Origin: Enchytraeus crypticus
Lineage: Eukaryota; Annelida; Clitellata; Enchytraeida; Enchytraeidae
DNA length: 64,000 nt
Direction: 5' to 3'
Assembly (NCBI GenBank): GCA_905160935.1
Contig: CAJHZI010000416.1
Span: 2,002,501-2,066,500 of the forward strand
In this document: one piece after another, positions 32,740 to 42,840 of the stretch
Layout of the letters: the number at the start of each line of letters is the position of its first letter
How positions within the stretch are numbered: position 1 is the first letter of the stretch
Notes under the pieces: generated by a model
Databases searched by the model: none
Told to the model about the DNA's origin: nothing
The model's input: only the letters and a program-made list of their open reading frames with translations
Made by a program: the position numbers and the translations under genes

Positions 32740-33157
32740 ATAAATAATAAGTGACGTAGGGTTTTTCCAAAGATTTATTAATAGATGATATAAGCCGAGA
32801 TTAAAGGCAGGTATAGCTAGACTATTACGAAGGGTATTTACAAAGTGACGTCGCTGGCGCGTAAATCGACTAAGCGAGATGCTGTGAGTGGCTGAAGTCG
32901 ATCGCTCGAGTAGTATATAAAGCGGCTGTCGATACATACAAAATCAGATTGGGTTCTGCGTGGTTCGTGTGCGCAGTAACTCGGGGAGGCCAGAATCTTC
33001 TACGCGAAAGTACTGGGAACCGAAGGAGGATAGTGTGATATCCTAATCCTAAGGCCAAAGTACGATTAGTATACAGAAATCTGGTCTTCGTATAGCCGAA
33101 AGCTTTCAAGCTTGCTTGTTAGCCTAGGCTCGTCCCCCTGGGTTGGCCCAGGTAAGA
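32740..33157 (+). other. GC-richer block with TATA-like motif (possible LTR or promoter)
   Basis: Composition changes sharply from the surrounding AT-rich DNA. AGTATATAAAGCGGCTG near 32910 looks like a core promoter, followed by ATTGGGTTCTGCGTGGTTCG. The whole block to 34250 sits inside an (AAT)n-flanked junction that is uninterrupted in the gene B and B2 units, so it is an insertion. No paired LTR or primer-binding site could be confirmed. Confidence 0.4.
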
Positions 33158-33515
33158 GGCTGGTAGTCCACGGCATTGCCCGGGTCGAGTTCGTCTCTGC
33201 GGGTATTTGCTAAGCGCCTGGGTCGCGTGTGTCTCTGCAGGCGGGAGGCTGGTAGTCCACGGCGATACCCGGGTCGAGTCCGTCTCTGCGGGTATTCGCT
33301 AAGCGCCTGGGTCGAGTGTGTCTCTGCAGGCGGGAGGCTGGTAGTCCACGGCAATACTCGGGTGGAGTCTGTCTCTGCGGGTATTTGCTAAGTGCTTGGG
33401 TCGAGTGTGTCTCTGCAGGCGGGAGGCTAACAACGGCATTGCCTGGGTCGAGTCCGTCTCTGCAGGCATTTGCTAAGCATCTGGGTCGAGTTGGTCTCTG
33501 CAGGCGGGAGTAGGA
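33158..33515 (+). repeat. 89-bp GC-rich minisatellite
   Basis: GGCTGGTAGTCCACGG recurs at 33158, 33247 and 33336, and a fourth unit starts at about 33425 with part of that segment deleted. Each unit contains two related half-units, GGGTCGAGTCCGTCTCTGCG and GGGTCGAGTGTGTCTCTGCA. Both strands stay open by chance because 89 x 3 gives three mixed frames. Confidence 0.9.
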
Positions 33516-34250
33516 TTACCAATTACCAGTTGACTATCAACGAATTTCTCATCGACTACACGGAAGGCCGATTAAACTACCTTCAGCAACAGTGAAAGTA
33601 GAAACTACGGAAAGACCAAAGTAGGAAAAGAGATAGGGAAGGATAAATCTAAAAAGGATATAGGGAAGTTTTATTTGGGTAAAGAAGATAAAGTTCGTCG
33701 CAGTTAAAACAACCAATCATATAATTATCTACTACTACAAGTTTGAAGACTAGGAAGCAGGGTAGAAACTGAATCGTAATCGCCTAAAATATAGCAGACG
33801 TGGAGTACGCTTCCACTCCCGGTTCTTGTCACCATATCTCTTCGTCCCGAGAACCACGTACATTACCGAATAGAATCTGCCAAGGGAGCATGGCAGAAAT
33901 TCAACCGTCATATCCTAACTACGTATAAGACGTGGAGTCCGCTTCTACTGCCGACTCGGTCCAGCGTCGATGCTGAGCACCGGGTTCCCAAGAACCCAAT
34001 AACGAAGTAGGCAAGGGGTATTGGACCTTGGCCTACTCAGTCGGAAATGAACAAGAAAGACCTATCGAGAGGGATGATACCGGGAAAGAAGTATCATCCG
34101 AAGACGCAGCAACTCGGTTCCTCCTGACAAGCGGTACCCTTAGTAAAACATTCGACGAAAAAGCTGCAGTCTCGAAGCACTGCCGACCGGCGAGCGAGTC
34201 CAGAAGTAGACAACCGCTCGAGGACGAACAGGCAGCAAGGCTGTTCACGA
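33516..34250 (+). other. GC-richer insertion, 3' part; no supported gene
   Basis: Includes two related segments with GACGTGGAGTACGCTTCCAC (33800) and GACGTGGAGTCCGCTTCTAC (33930). A plus-strand frame at 34028-34342 begins at TTG rather than ATG and runs into the neighbouring SINE, so I do not call it a gene. The segment could be the untranslated leader of a retroelement. Confidence 0.4.
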
Positions 34251-34257
34251 CAATAAT

Positions 34258-34430
34258 AATAATAACTTCCATCACCCTGGAATTTCCTTTAAAGCTGTCA
34301 GCATGCCCTCGGTCTTACAAGGTGGTCACCACAAAGTACTAACCTAGGCCGATGTAGCGTAACTTCGATTGTTGACGCGAAACTAAATCCAGTGCGCTAA
34401 ATCCAACCGTCGCACTAAACACGTCAACAT
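34258..34430 (-). mobile_element. 5S-like SINE, partial copy
   Basis: On the minus strand GGTTGGATTTAGCGCACTGG, then GAAGTTACGCTACATCGGCC, GGTTAGTACTTTGTGGTGAC and CACCTTGTAAGACCGAGGGC. Truncated next to an (AAT)n run as at 12195. Confidence 0.62.
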
Positions 34431-34470
34431 GACGGCAAGCTAAAGTTATCTTAACTTTAGCTTGCCGTCA
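34430..34470. repeat. Snap-back palindrome, 18-bp arms, 5-nt spacer
   Basis: TGACGGCAAGCTAAAGTT, spacer ATCTT, AACTTTAGCTTGCCGTCA. Perfect arms. The equivalent site next to the 12195 SINE copy reads GACGGCGAGCTAAAGTTTTC without the second arm, so the palindrome is derived. Confidence 0.92.
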
Positions 34471-34737
34471 GCTTATCAGTATCAGTGCTGAATAAGCTAA
34501 TCATTAACATTTTTAATCTTGGATTAAATACTCGATTCAATAAGATACAACGTAAACGTAATCATATGCATAATGACTTTGATAGTAGTACACTTGTTAC
34601 AAGTAATCTGTACATAAGACTCTTTCTAAAGTGAGCATTAATAACTTTAATGCAACCATTAACAGATCTATTCTCTTTGTTTTCATTGAGGTTCTTACCG
34701 ATAAAGGAAACATTAGATACACCTTCATATTATTAAA

Positions 34738-35089
34738 ATAGGACGTGGAGTAGGACAAGGTTGTAAGATTTAGCCTCTGCTGTTTAAGATTTACGCTGAG
34801 GCAGACATGAATGAAAAAGACATGGAAGAAGGAATAAAAGTAGGAGGAAAATTGTTACAAGATGTAAGACTTGCAGATGACCAAGGAATGGTAGCTGGCA
34901 GCAAGACTGGACTGCAGAAGATAATGGATAGACTGAATGATACGGAATTGAGATATGGCATGAAGATTAATATCAAAAAGACAAACGAGATGAGAGTTCA
35001 CATAATAAAGGTGAAGTTAATAACACAATACATGTAAATGGTACGAAATTGGAACAGGTAAAGAGTTTCAAAAAAGAGTTTCTCAAAAT
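34738..35089 (+). mobile_element. LINE fragment (GRGRPR family), RT core
   Basis: GRGVGQGC then a stop, PLLFKIYAE, and LQDVRLADDQGMVAGSKTGL (the A-DD box altered to LADD), LRYGMKINIKKTNEMRV. Cut at 35090 by the TIR element. Confidence 0.75.
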
Positions 35090-35472
35090 GCAATGATTTC
35101 GATGTAGCCCAAAATAAGAATTCGGAATAAGAAGATATGCGGGAGGAGCTTAATTGGTATTGTTCAATAGACTTTTTTAAACTATCCCTAACACTAACCC
35201 CAACCCTTTACCCTAACCCTAACATTCCATATTCCTAAGAAACTAATAAAATTTAGTTAAAGTTTAAACAATAAAAGTGATTCGAGCCAGAATCGAACCC
35301 CGAAACACATGATCTAAAGTCTAGCATCTATAGCTCGAGGACACCGATGCATCCCTTTGAAACCTGTTGAATTGATGTTGTCAACATATCGTATTAGAAA
35401 ATCGTCATCCTATTTAAACAAAATCTTATTCCAATATCAGATTCTTTTCTTTGGCTACATCCTAACCACTCC
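35090..35472. mobile_element. TIR element with tRNA-like and TTAGGG-like core (copy 1)
   Basis: Left end GATGTAGCCCAAAATAAGAA (35101) and right end, reversed, GATGTAGCCAAAGAAAAGAA (35461) form terminal inverted repeats that can be followed for about 35-50 bases. Inside are a CCCTAACCCTAACA-rich stretch (35185-35225) and a tRNA-like segment on the minus strand (35280-35352, GGGGTTCGATTCTGGCTCG). It inserted into the LINE at 34738. It codes for no protein, so it would be a non-autonomous DNA transposon. Confidence 0.7.
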
Positions 35473-35624
35473 GGTCATAAAATCCACAGTGCCTTTCGGC
35501 GACGATATCGTGTGGAGATATCATTCCTACATAAGATCGGGATTAAGTCACAACTCAAGCCTGAATTAAGACAAATGTACACAACATGCCTGAGCAGCTT
35601 AGTGACGAATAACTATATCATCAT

Positions 35625-36030
35625 CATCTTCCCTTGAATCCCAGTTTAATTAGGGTCGGGATACGAATAGACTGTCTCAAATCCTCTCTGTCCTACATCA
35701 TATCATCAATCAATCCCCTATTTGAGACTTTTCGTTTAAATTTTTGTAGCAGTTTCTGGAGCCCAGGCGCTCACCAACCGAATTCTGACGTTGGTATGGA
35801 TCTTAGTGCTTTAGAGGCCTTGTAAAAGCTAAAAAAGCTATGGTTAACGTCAGTTTCCTCACGCGAAAGCGATGTCAGTGACTGGCGAGCCCATGATTTG
35901 AACCCCGCACATACTGATCCGCGGTCGAGTTTCTTACCGACTTCGCCACTGGCTCCAGCCAGTAATTTTTGTACAACACGTGCAGTTACCGGTTGGTCAA
36001 TTCTTCAAACAACCTGGACACAACACGGGG
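35625..36030 (+). repeat. Dispersed repeat R1, split by a tRNA-SINE
   Basis: CATCATCATCTTCCCTTGAA to ACCTGGACACAACACGGGG, interrupted at TTGTA by the SINE at 35825-35968. Confidence 0.65.
35825..35968 (-). mobile_element. tRNA-derived SINE family S1 with 5-bp target duplication
   Basis: On the minus strand CAGTGGCGAAGTCGGTAAGA (box A TGGCGAAGTCGG), GTGCGGGGTTCAAATCATGG (box B GGTTCAAATC), CTGACATCGCTTTCGCGTGA and GAGGAAACTGACGTTAACCA, with a T-rich 3' tail. TTGTA lies on both sides. Other copies are at 44010-44145, 46465-46600, 51405-51540 and, partial, 42336-42412. Confidence 0.8.
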
Positions 36031-36103
36031 AACGACTATATATAGTAGACGTAATATCCAATCCAGACAAAAGTGATCCTTGATTTCTTTTTCTCTCGCT
36101 TTA

Positions 36104-36280
36104 GACTCAAAGAATATTAACTTCTCTTTCGTTGCGAGGTAGCTGCGACATCTTATGCGGAGATGAGAGATCTGCGAAACTTTAAGCAGGACTTCTGCTT
36201 AAAGTTTCGCAGATCTCTCATCTCCGCATAAGATGTCGCAGCTACCTCGCAACAAAAGAGAAGTTAATATTCTTTGAGTC
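36104..36280. repeat. Long near-perfect palindrome, 86-bp arms, 5-nt spacer
   Basis: Left arm 36104-36189, spacer GACTT, right arm 36195-36280; only one mismatch is seen (CTCTTTCGTTG against CTTTTGTTG). The transcript would fold into a long hairpin. No target duplication is evident. Confidence 0.93.
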
Positions 36281-36789
36281 AACAGGTGGCTGATATGAAA
36301 CCACTGTACCGTAGTAGTGTTCGGGAGAAATCAAGAACGCACTTTGACATGTCTTCGTTAGTCGAGTAATTCCTTACATTTTTTCAAATAGGCAGAGTAA
36401 TTTTTTAAATAGGTTCAGAATAACTGTAGGCAAGGGAAAACTCCGAACTGTTCAGTGATGTAATACATAATATTCATAGTCGCCTTCATGAACAGTATAT
36501 TATGATAACAGCTACAATATTAAACATAGCTGAAATATTTCACATAACAGCTAAAGTTTTAAACATAGCAGCTAAAATATTAAACATTTTATCGTAGGAA
36601 ACTCATTACGGTAACAGTGTAGCTAGACTGCACTAGACAGGCTCTTTTACATTCCAACTATTATGAAGATAAAATCTAACAGATAGTATTTCCCACATAA
36701 AATTACGTGCAATACTTTCTATCGAAAGTACAGCTCGTATATGTCTCTTACGACCCAAAGAATTTTATACTGCATTCAACACATGAGCG
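36281..36789 (-). other. 3' flank of gene D, no gene seen
   Basis: AT-rich with a short degenerate repeat (AACAGCTAAAATATTAAACAT-like, near 36505-36590). Contains the presumed 3' UTR of gene D on the minus strand. Confidence 0.4.
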
Positions 36790-37787
36790 TCATTTAGTTC
36801 CTTTGTGTATATCCTTAACATGCTTCTTAAGAGTTGAGGCTTGACTAAAAGCTTTACTGCACTCTGGACAGGAATGGGGCTTAAGTCTCTTGTGTACAGC
36901 ATCAACATGTACCTTAAGCTTCGAGGCTGTATAGAAAGATTTATTACAATCATCACACGTGTGCAGTTTAAGTAGTTTGTGTACAACATCCTCATGGTTT
37001 CTAAGATCTGAGGCTCGACTAAAACATTTCCCACACTCAGTGCACGAGTGAGGTCTCAGTTTCAAATGCACAGTCATCTGATGACTCTTTAGTTTTGCCT
37101 TTGCAAAACTTCTGTATTCACACTGAGTACAGCCAAATGGTCGTATTCCAACATGAACACAATCCATATGCCGTGTAAGATCACTCTTTCGCGAACACTT
37201 ATATTCACACTGGTCACAAGCGAAAGGCTTATCTTCACGATGAACTGATCTCAGGTGACGCTTCAGTGTGTGACAGGATAAAAATTTCATACCGCAAGAA
37301 AAGCATTCGAATGGCTTTTCTTGATCGTGAACAAAACGTATGTGAGATATCAGACTATCCCTCTGTGAGCAACAATGGTCACAGTGTGGACACTTGTGAC
37401 GTTTTTCCTTCAAGTGAACAACAGAGTTGTGTTTCTTTACATTTTCCTTGTACTTAGATCTGTAATCACACTTGTCACACTCATATTTCTTATCTCCATG
37501 CACCTGTTTGACATGATTAGTGAGATCTGATTTAAGACCGAATGATTTCTCGCACAGAGTACAACAATGTTGACCGTTGTTTTCATGCTTGCGCTGTATG
37601 TGCTTAATCAAGTTATGCTTTTGGCTGAATGTTTGATCACACTGAGTACAACGAAACGGACTGTCACTCAAGTGGTTACACTGTGTACTTGACTTCACTT
37701 GATCTGCTTCACTGAAAGTTACCTCACACTGAGAACAATCTTCAGGTTGATCTGAATCAGATTCACTGGATGATCTTCTACTGAAAT
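36790..37787 (-). CDS. C2H2 zinc-finger gene D, terminal finger exon
   Basis: Minus strand; acceptor GTGACAG before 37787, phase 1; stop at 36790-36792. Starts FSRRSSSESDSDQPED, then the degenerate finger (CSQCEVTFSEADQ) and ten complete C2H2 fingers from FRCTQC to HSCPEC. The last three (HSCTEC, HTCDDC, HSCPEC) have the HKLLKxH/HKRLKPH linkers also seen in gene E. It is the most diverged member. The frame upstream of 37787 to 37857 is hydrophobic intron translation, not coding. Joined to 41430-41289 it gives 379 residues; joined to 42724-42607 it gives 371; with both exons 436. Exon 3 of the other genes was not found here. Confidence 0.87.
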
Positions 37788-37854
37788 CTGTCACACATAG
37801 ACAATAAAAATAATGCACCAGAAAACGATTCAACGATATGAAGTATAATGTAAA

Positions 37855-38050
37855 CACGCATTATAGTGAAATGATCAACTATGTCGATATCTACGACTAA
37901 TACCACTTGTTTAAACCATTAGGCAATTTAGTCCCTTGTCTGTATAATCATTAAAGAGACTGTCCGAGATTTTACTCTGATATCAACGTGTCTGGGATTC
38001 GAACCCACGAGAGTTCAATTCACGTCAGGATCTGTCATTTAAAACTTATA
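37855..38050 (-). mobile_element. tRNA-derived SINE family S2 (best box B)
   Basis: On the minus strand CTCTCGTGGGTTCGAATCCC is a near-consensus box B, followed by AAAATCTCGGACAGTCTCTT, CCTAATGGTTTAAACAAGTG and TAGATATCGACATAGTTGAT, ending CACTATAATGCG. It lies in intron of gene D. Confidence 0.72.
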
Positions 38051-38109
38051 TCTTGTATATCTGCATTCAGTGACAAGCCTCTACTACAACGTTACGTGAA
38101 GACATCACA

Positions 38110-38205
38110 TCACTCTATCTACTCCTGCTCTTGTGCAACAACAACAACAATACTAATAATAATTATAACAATAATAATAATACTGATCATGGAGTAATAA
38201 TAATA
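38110..38205. repeat. (AAC)n/(AAT)n simple repeat
   Basis: CAACAACAACAATACTAATA followed by AATAATAATAAT runs. No gene. Confidence 0.85.
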
Positions 38206-38439
38206 ATGGGAACAAGATCGTCGTATGAATTGTGTACAGAATAAGATACACTTACAGCACATATAATATTGACGAAGTCATATTCTGCATTAGAACATTA
38301 CCCTTTCTAACGTTAGTCCATCGGCACGTATACAATTAAGTAACTCGCTTGGTACTAAATTCAGTGGAAGTAAGTTATTGGAATGGCATATAAATATTAA
38401 CTCTGTGAATAAGTAAATAATTGATTTAGCAACTAGGAT

Positions 38440-38940
38440 CTTCCTTTTTCATATCCATCAAACAGTTCAAATTCCTCGGTCATTTGATATTAATTCTGCA
38501 AGAGAATACACTTGTCCCTTCTAAACTTGATTATTGTAACTCCCTTTTAAACGATCTGACGAAAAGCTCTCTAATTTGTCTCCAACATGTACACTATTGT
38601 ACTTTCCCGTGTCGTCTGTACTGTAAAAATATTCAAATCCCAAACCTTTCTTCTTAAGAAACTACACTGGCTTCCAGACTGAAGGAATAAAATTTAAGAT
38701 ATCTTCCTTGGCCTTCAAAGAATGCTGACCCTTAATCAATCTATCAACCATCACGTTATGTTCGCTCCTCCAGTTAAATCTTTCTCACTGTACCAGACAT
38801 TAAATCTGCCATTGGCAGACGCTCCTTCATATTTTCTGCTCCGACAATATGGAACTCTCTGCCACAAGATCTTCGATCTTAAAACAGTCTTAATACTTTC
38901 CTGGTTAGCAAAAACCCATTTATTTCCATCATAAGTCTAA
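38440..38940 (+). pseudogene. CR1/L2-type LINE fragment, RT C-terminus
   Basis: Plus-strand pieces VPSKLDYCNSLLNDLTKSSL, then GRRSFIFSAPTIWNSLPQDL and SLNTFLVSKNPFI, correspond to the SRLDYCNSLL..L and APxxWNSLPxxLR motifs that end CR1/L2-type reverse transcriptases. Interrupted by stops. Confidence 0.75.
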
Positions 38941-38959
38941 ATTTTGACCATCTTGCCTA

Positions 38960-39256
38960 GGAAATCTTACTTTAACATATAGCTAACCGCATGTGCTACA
39001 AAGTTTCCTTCTTGGATGCTTGGTTGCTAGTTTTGCAGTTTTCTTTATTTACTCCATTCCCCTCAATGGTTATTAGTAATCGTTGCCGTTTGTGTGCGCA
39101 TCAATTGCAGCCGAATAACCTTTCAACACCCTCAGGATTTATCCACTCTAAGTTATCAACACTCGGTCTTTCATGGTCGTTACCCACAAAGTACTAACCA
39201 GGCGCGATGTAGCTTAACTTCGTTCAATTGACGCGCAGCTTAACTGAGTCCCGCCC
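38960..39256 (-). mobile_element. SINE with tRNA-like/5S-like head
   Basis: Minus strand GGGGCGGGACTCAGTTAAGC, GAAGTTAAGCTACATCGCGC, CTGGTTAGTACTTTGTGGGT; the 3' body matches 20859-21185 (AACGATTACTAATAACC). A TAGC box A is less clear than in that copy. Confidence 0.7.
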
Positions 39257-39339
39257 CATCTATCCACATATCACTTCTTGTCACTTCACTACAGGTTGGC
39301 AAGCTTTCATTGGCTGTATCTCTTCTATTATATCTTATA

Positions 39340-39363
39340 TTATATATATATATATATATATAG

Positions 39364-39451
<88 letters not shown>

Positions 39452-39452
39452 G
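39340..39452. repeat. (TA)n microsatellite
   Basis: About 110 bases of TA dinucleotide with three phase breaks. Open frames over it are artefacts. Confidence 0.95.
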
Positions 39453-39633
39453 GGTGGTCCAGAATAAATGCAACTACTTTGAAGGCTAATAACTTTGACA
39501 ATTTTTATCCAAACGTCTCACTTAGTACATTAATTTAAAGACAATTTTCTTTTCTATGAACTTGCTAAATATCTAAGAGATACTATTACACATGTTTGAG
39601 AAATTATCATTAGTCGCCGATATGTTTCTCTAG

Positions 39634-39845
39634 ATCTTTACAAGCAAGGGCCCATATAGCAATGAATTGCAGTAGTCAAGTTTAGAATGAACTATTGAGT
39701 TAGCAAGAATTATGGATGAATTTTTGTCAAGAGATGACCGTATCTGTCTGATTTGACGAATCTGGAAGAAAGATGAACGACAGACAGATGAGATACGAGA
39801 TTTAAAATCAATACAAGATTTAGATCTATACAAGCAAGGGCCCAT
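39634..39845 (-). pseudogene. CR1/L2-type LINE fragment between 23-bp direct repeats
   Basis: Minus-strand frame DFKSRISSVCRSSFFQIRQI, then SIVHSKLDYCNSLLYG, RT thumb motifs of the same class as 38440-38940. ATC(T)TTACAAGCAAGGGCCCAT occurs at both ends (39634 and 39823). Confidence 0.68.
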
Positions 39846-39859
39846 GTATCATCAGGGGG

Positions 39860-40990
39860 AGTTGGTTCTTCATAGTCTGAGTCTCGAGAAGGAAGTCAGA
39901 ACGTTGCTCAGACGAGATACAACTGCTGTGAGTAAACGAAACATGGAACCAAATAAAAAAGGCCATAAAACAGTAGCCAAAAAGGCTTATACTCCCAAAA
40001 CAGCAGAGATCCAAAAAGCCTTGGATCAGAAATAAAACGCAAGAAGATTCGAAATAAATACATTAAAAATAAGATAGATGAAGAAGAAAATGGAAAAATA
40101 GTCAGAGAGAATAAAAAGTCCTTTTCCCATATTGCAACGCTAAGTAATGAGCTGTGAAGAGCAACGGACAGAGCAAGAGATCAGTGGTGAGATGAAAATG
40201 TGATGATCTAGCAGAATATGAGAGAAGGGGACCTTGAGATTTGCTATATCAAGGAGTGCTTCGGGTGACAAGAAACGAGAAGAAAGTAGGGACAAAAATG
40301 TTAGCATCAATAACAAATATGGGAACTAAGTAACATGTGGAACTAAAGACTGAAATAAGTGAAGTTATAGAAAAACGGAGAGAAAATGTGGAGGATTTGT
40401 ATGACAACGTTAAAAGTTCAGCAGCAGAAAATGTTAAATTAGAAGAATTTGTGACAGAAGACGATCAAAGAGGGCCTGATATTATGAAAGAAGAAATTAT
40501 AAAGCCATTACAGAAATGAAGAAAGAAAAGAAGCAGAATTGATAGCGTGCAGGTGGAATTGCTATAAATAGTATCAGGAGAACACTGTAAGAAAGTGAAA
40601 CTATGCATGGATGTATATAAAATCACTATATGCAGGATATGGCAAGAGGACTTTACCAGATCAGTAATTATTCCTATTCAAAAAAAGAAAATGCAGTGGA
40701 GTGTTCGAACTATAGACCAAAAAGCCTAATATCGCATGCAACAAAAATTTTAAAAAAATTAAAAATGAACGAATTCAATCAAAGGCAGAATGATATTAAG
40801 TAAACCACAGTTTAAATTTAGAAATGGACGTGGTACAAGAGAAGCTATAGCAGTTATGCGAGTCATATTTGAATGCAGATTAGTGCAGGGAAATGAGGTT
40901 TTCATGTGCTTTGTTGATTTTGGTAAAGCTTTTGACAGGATGAACTGAGTGAAGAGATTATAAATGTTGGGTGAAATTGAGTGGACTGGA
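39860..40990 (+). mobile_element. LINE fragment (GRGRPR family), endonuclease-RT junction to RT domain A
   Basis: Consecutive but broken plus-strand pieces: EVRTLLRRDTTAV, VIEKRRENVEDLYDNV, DDQRGPDIMKEEIIKPLQK, then FRNGRGTREAIAVMRVIFEC and MCFVDFGKAFDRMN, the last being RT motif A (here VDFGKAFD). Its 3' end is truncated near 40990, where sequence becomes AT-rich. Confidence 0.72.
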
Positions 40991-41288
40991 GAGAGAAGAT
41001 TAATTCTGAATTAATTAATATATTAAGAAGTTCTTAATAAATTAATTTAGTATTATTATTTAATATTAATCCTTTATTAATATTATTGAACCATCAATAA
41101 CGTATCTCAAGGCAATAATTGTCTTTCAAAGAGCAATTTTAAGAATTTCTAAGCACTTTATGAAGCACTTTCCTAAGCGAAAATGGAATTTTATGTTACA
41201 TTTGGCCATTAAAATATGAAGCAAAGGTGTAAGTAGTATAGAATATAACGTAGTAACATTTAAATACATTATATAAGTTTATTTTTAC

Positions 41289-41483
41289 CTTCACATTTAA
41301 TCTTTAATTGACTTGAACATCCTGATGATAAATTCTTCTCTTCCAGCGTTGAATGTATAATCAAATCTTCACTCACAGTACAGACACTCGATTCTTTAGG
41401 TTCAAGCTTGATATCAATCGTATCAGACATTGTAGAGTAGCTATCAGTGGGACAATTATATGTTGATTCAATGTTCAATGAGG
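41289..41483 (-). CDS. Gene D 5' exon with acidic SEDLI module (CDS from 41430)
   Basis: Minus strand; acceptor TTTTTACAG before 41483, donor GAAG|GTAAAA at 41289, ATG at 41430. It encodes MSDTIDIKLEPKESSVCTVS, EDLIIHSTLEEKNLSSGCSS and QLKIKCE. The exon is 195 bases with phase-1 ends, and the frame is open upstream of the ATG (LNIESTYNCPTDSYST), so it could be either a first coding exon or an internal one joined to 42607-42777. Confidence 0.7.
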
Positions 41484-42606
41484 CTGTAAAAATAATAAAT
41501 TATAAAAATGCTACACGGATATACACTATACATTATATTACACCACATATCTGAATAACAGGACAATTGTCAATATTCAAAATACAGAATAAAAACTCAA
41601 CAGATACCTGGGATACTAACAGGTAGAAATCAGAACAAACCAACAAAACCAGCTTACACACATCTACAATCTCTCTCTCAGTTAAGTTCAGATCAATTTA
41701 ATTACACAATCAATATATAACACAGCAAACCAAACCAAATGGCCTTAGGGCTACCCAGGAAGCCATAAATGATAGTTCATTGATTGTTCACTGTTGTAAT
41801 TTATTTTCAATTGTTGTGTATTTTGTAAGTGTAGTGGTTTTAGATAAAATATAAAATAATCCAAAACTAAAGGAATACACTGTTACAGGAATCAAAACGG
41901 CAGTGTTGATGTGGAGATTGATCAGTGGAGATTATGAAGGATGAGATTAAATAGTGCTATCCAGCTATGACAGCTGGATAGCACTATTTAAGTTTTGATT
42001 TTATAGCAACAATAAACCATAGTTTGATTTAAATATCAAAATCAGTTACGCAACAAAAAAAGGCTTTAACAACAAAAATTAGTAACTCAGCCTGAAATCA
42101 CCTATGATAAAATCACCTATGATATGATAAAATATAGGAATCATTTATTCCTCATCAAATGATTTACTAATAATTTTATTTTAACAAATCAGTCCATCCT
42201 TGCATAGTTTAGAACTGATGTTAGAGTCAGTTTCATCTCTCGAATGAGATATCACATATCACATATTGACGTCCCTGACATCTTCCTTGTATGAGGAAAC
42301 GGACGTTAAGCCTTTATTATTATTATCAGTGACAGGTGAGCGCAGAATTTGAACCACACACACACTGATCCGTAGTCGGGTATCTCACCACTTCGCCACT
42401 GGTTGGAAGCTGTGTTTAATTCTGACAATAGCTCAGCATCACGACACAATCTTCTGATGCTTCCATATACAAAAATATTCCATTTTTAATCAACACTGTT
42501 AAACTGCAGTCAGAGAAAGATTATCATCACAATTTACTTATTTACTAAAATACTGACCTATTTACTATTTAATTATTTATTATTTACTTCTAGTTATTAT
42601 ACTTAC
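41484..42606. other. Intergenic/intronic stretch with SINE scraps and a palindrome
   Basis: Mostly AT-rich DNA. A perfect palindrome lies at 41947-41991. SINE pieces lie at 42270-42325 (GACGTCCCTGACATCTTCCT, GAGGAAACGGACGTTAAGCC) and 42336-42412 (family S1 head). No coding exon seen. Confidence 0.5.
41947..41991. repeat. Snap-back palindrome, 20-bp arms, 5-nt spacer
   Basis: TTAAATAGTGCTATCCAGCT, spacer ATGAC, then the exact reverse complement ending at 41991. Confidence 0.92.
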
Positions 42607-42777
42607 TCGAACATCCTGATGATAAATTATTCTCTTCCAGTGATGAATGTGTAATCAAATCTTCACTCACAGCACAGACACTTGACTCTTCCGGTTCAAG
42701 TTCTACATCAATTGTTTCAGACATTGTAGTGAAATCACCAGTAGAATAACTAAATGATGACTCAATGTTCAATGAGG
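42607..42777 (-). CDS. Gene D alternative 5' exon with SEDLI module (CDS from 42724)
   Basis: Minus strand; acceptor TTTGTACAG before 42777, donor TTCGA|GTAAGT at 42607, ATG at 42724. It encodes MSETIDVELEPEESSVCAVS and EDLITHSSLEENNLSSGCS. It is a duplicate of the exon at 41289-41483 (both start CCTCATTGAACATTGA), but its donor lies 24 bases earlier in the module, with the phase unchanged. It may be an alternative first coding exon or an additional internal module. Confidence 0.68.
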
Positions 42778-42840
42778 CTGTACAAATCAATCACTAAAAT
42801 GATACATGGATATCAATATATAAACAATACATTATATTAT

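Noticed and set aside
33124-33513. Overlapping frames with repeated CLCRREAGSP-type peptides
   Set aside because: They arise because the 89-bp minisatellite happens to lack stops; the peptide repeats follow the DNA repeat in shifted frames and no conserved frame exists.
34028-34342. 104-codon plus-strand frame in the GC-rich block
   Set aside because: It starts at TTG, has no homologue I recognise and runs through a SINE. A chance frame is more likely.
35170-35230. Interstitial telomere or chromosome end (CCCTAA runs)
   Set aside because: The runs are short and irregular, and recur inside three TIR elements at fixed positions, so they are part of the element.
39466-39520. Terminal repeat of a mariner-type element (AGGGTGGTCCAGAATAAATG)
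   Set aside because: Only one end-like sequence was found next to a microsatellite, with no matching inverted copy nearby.
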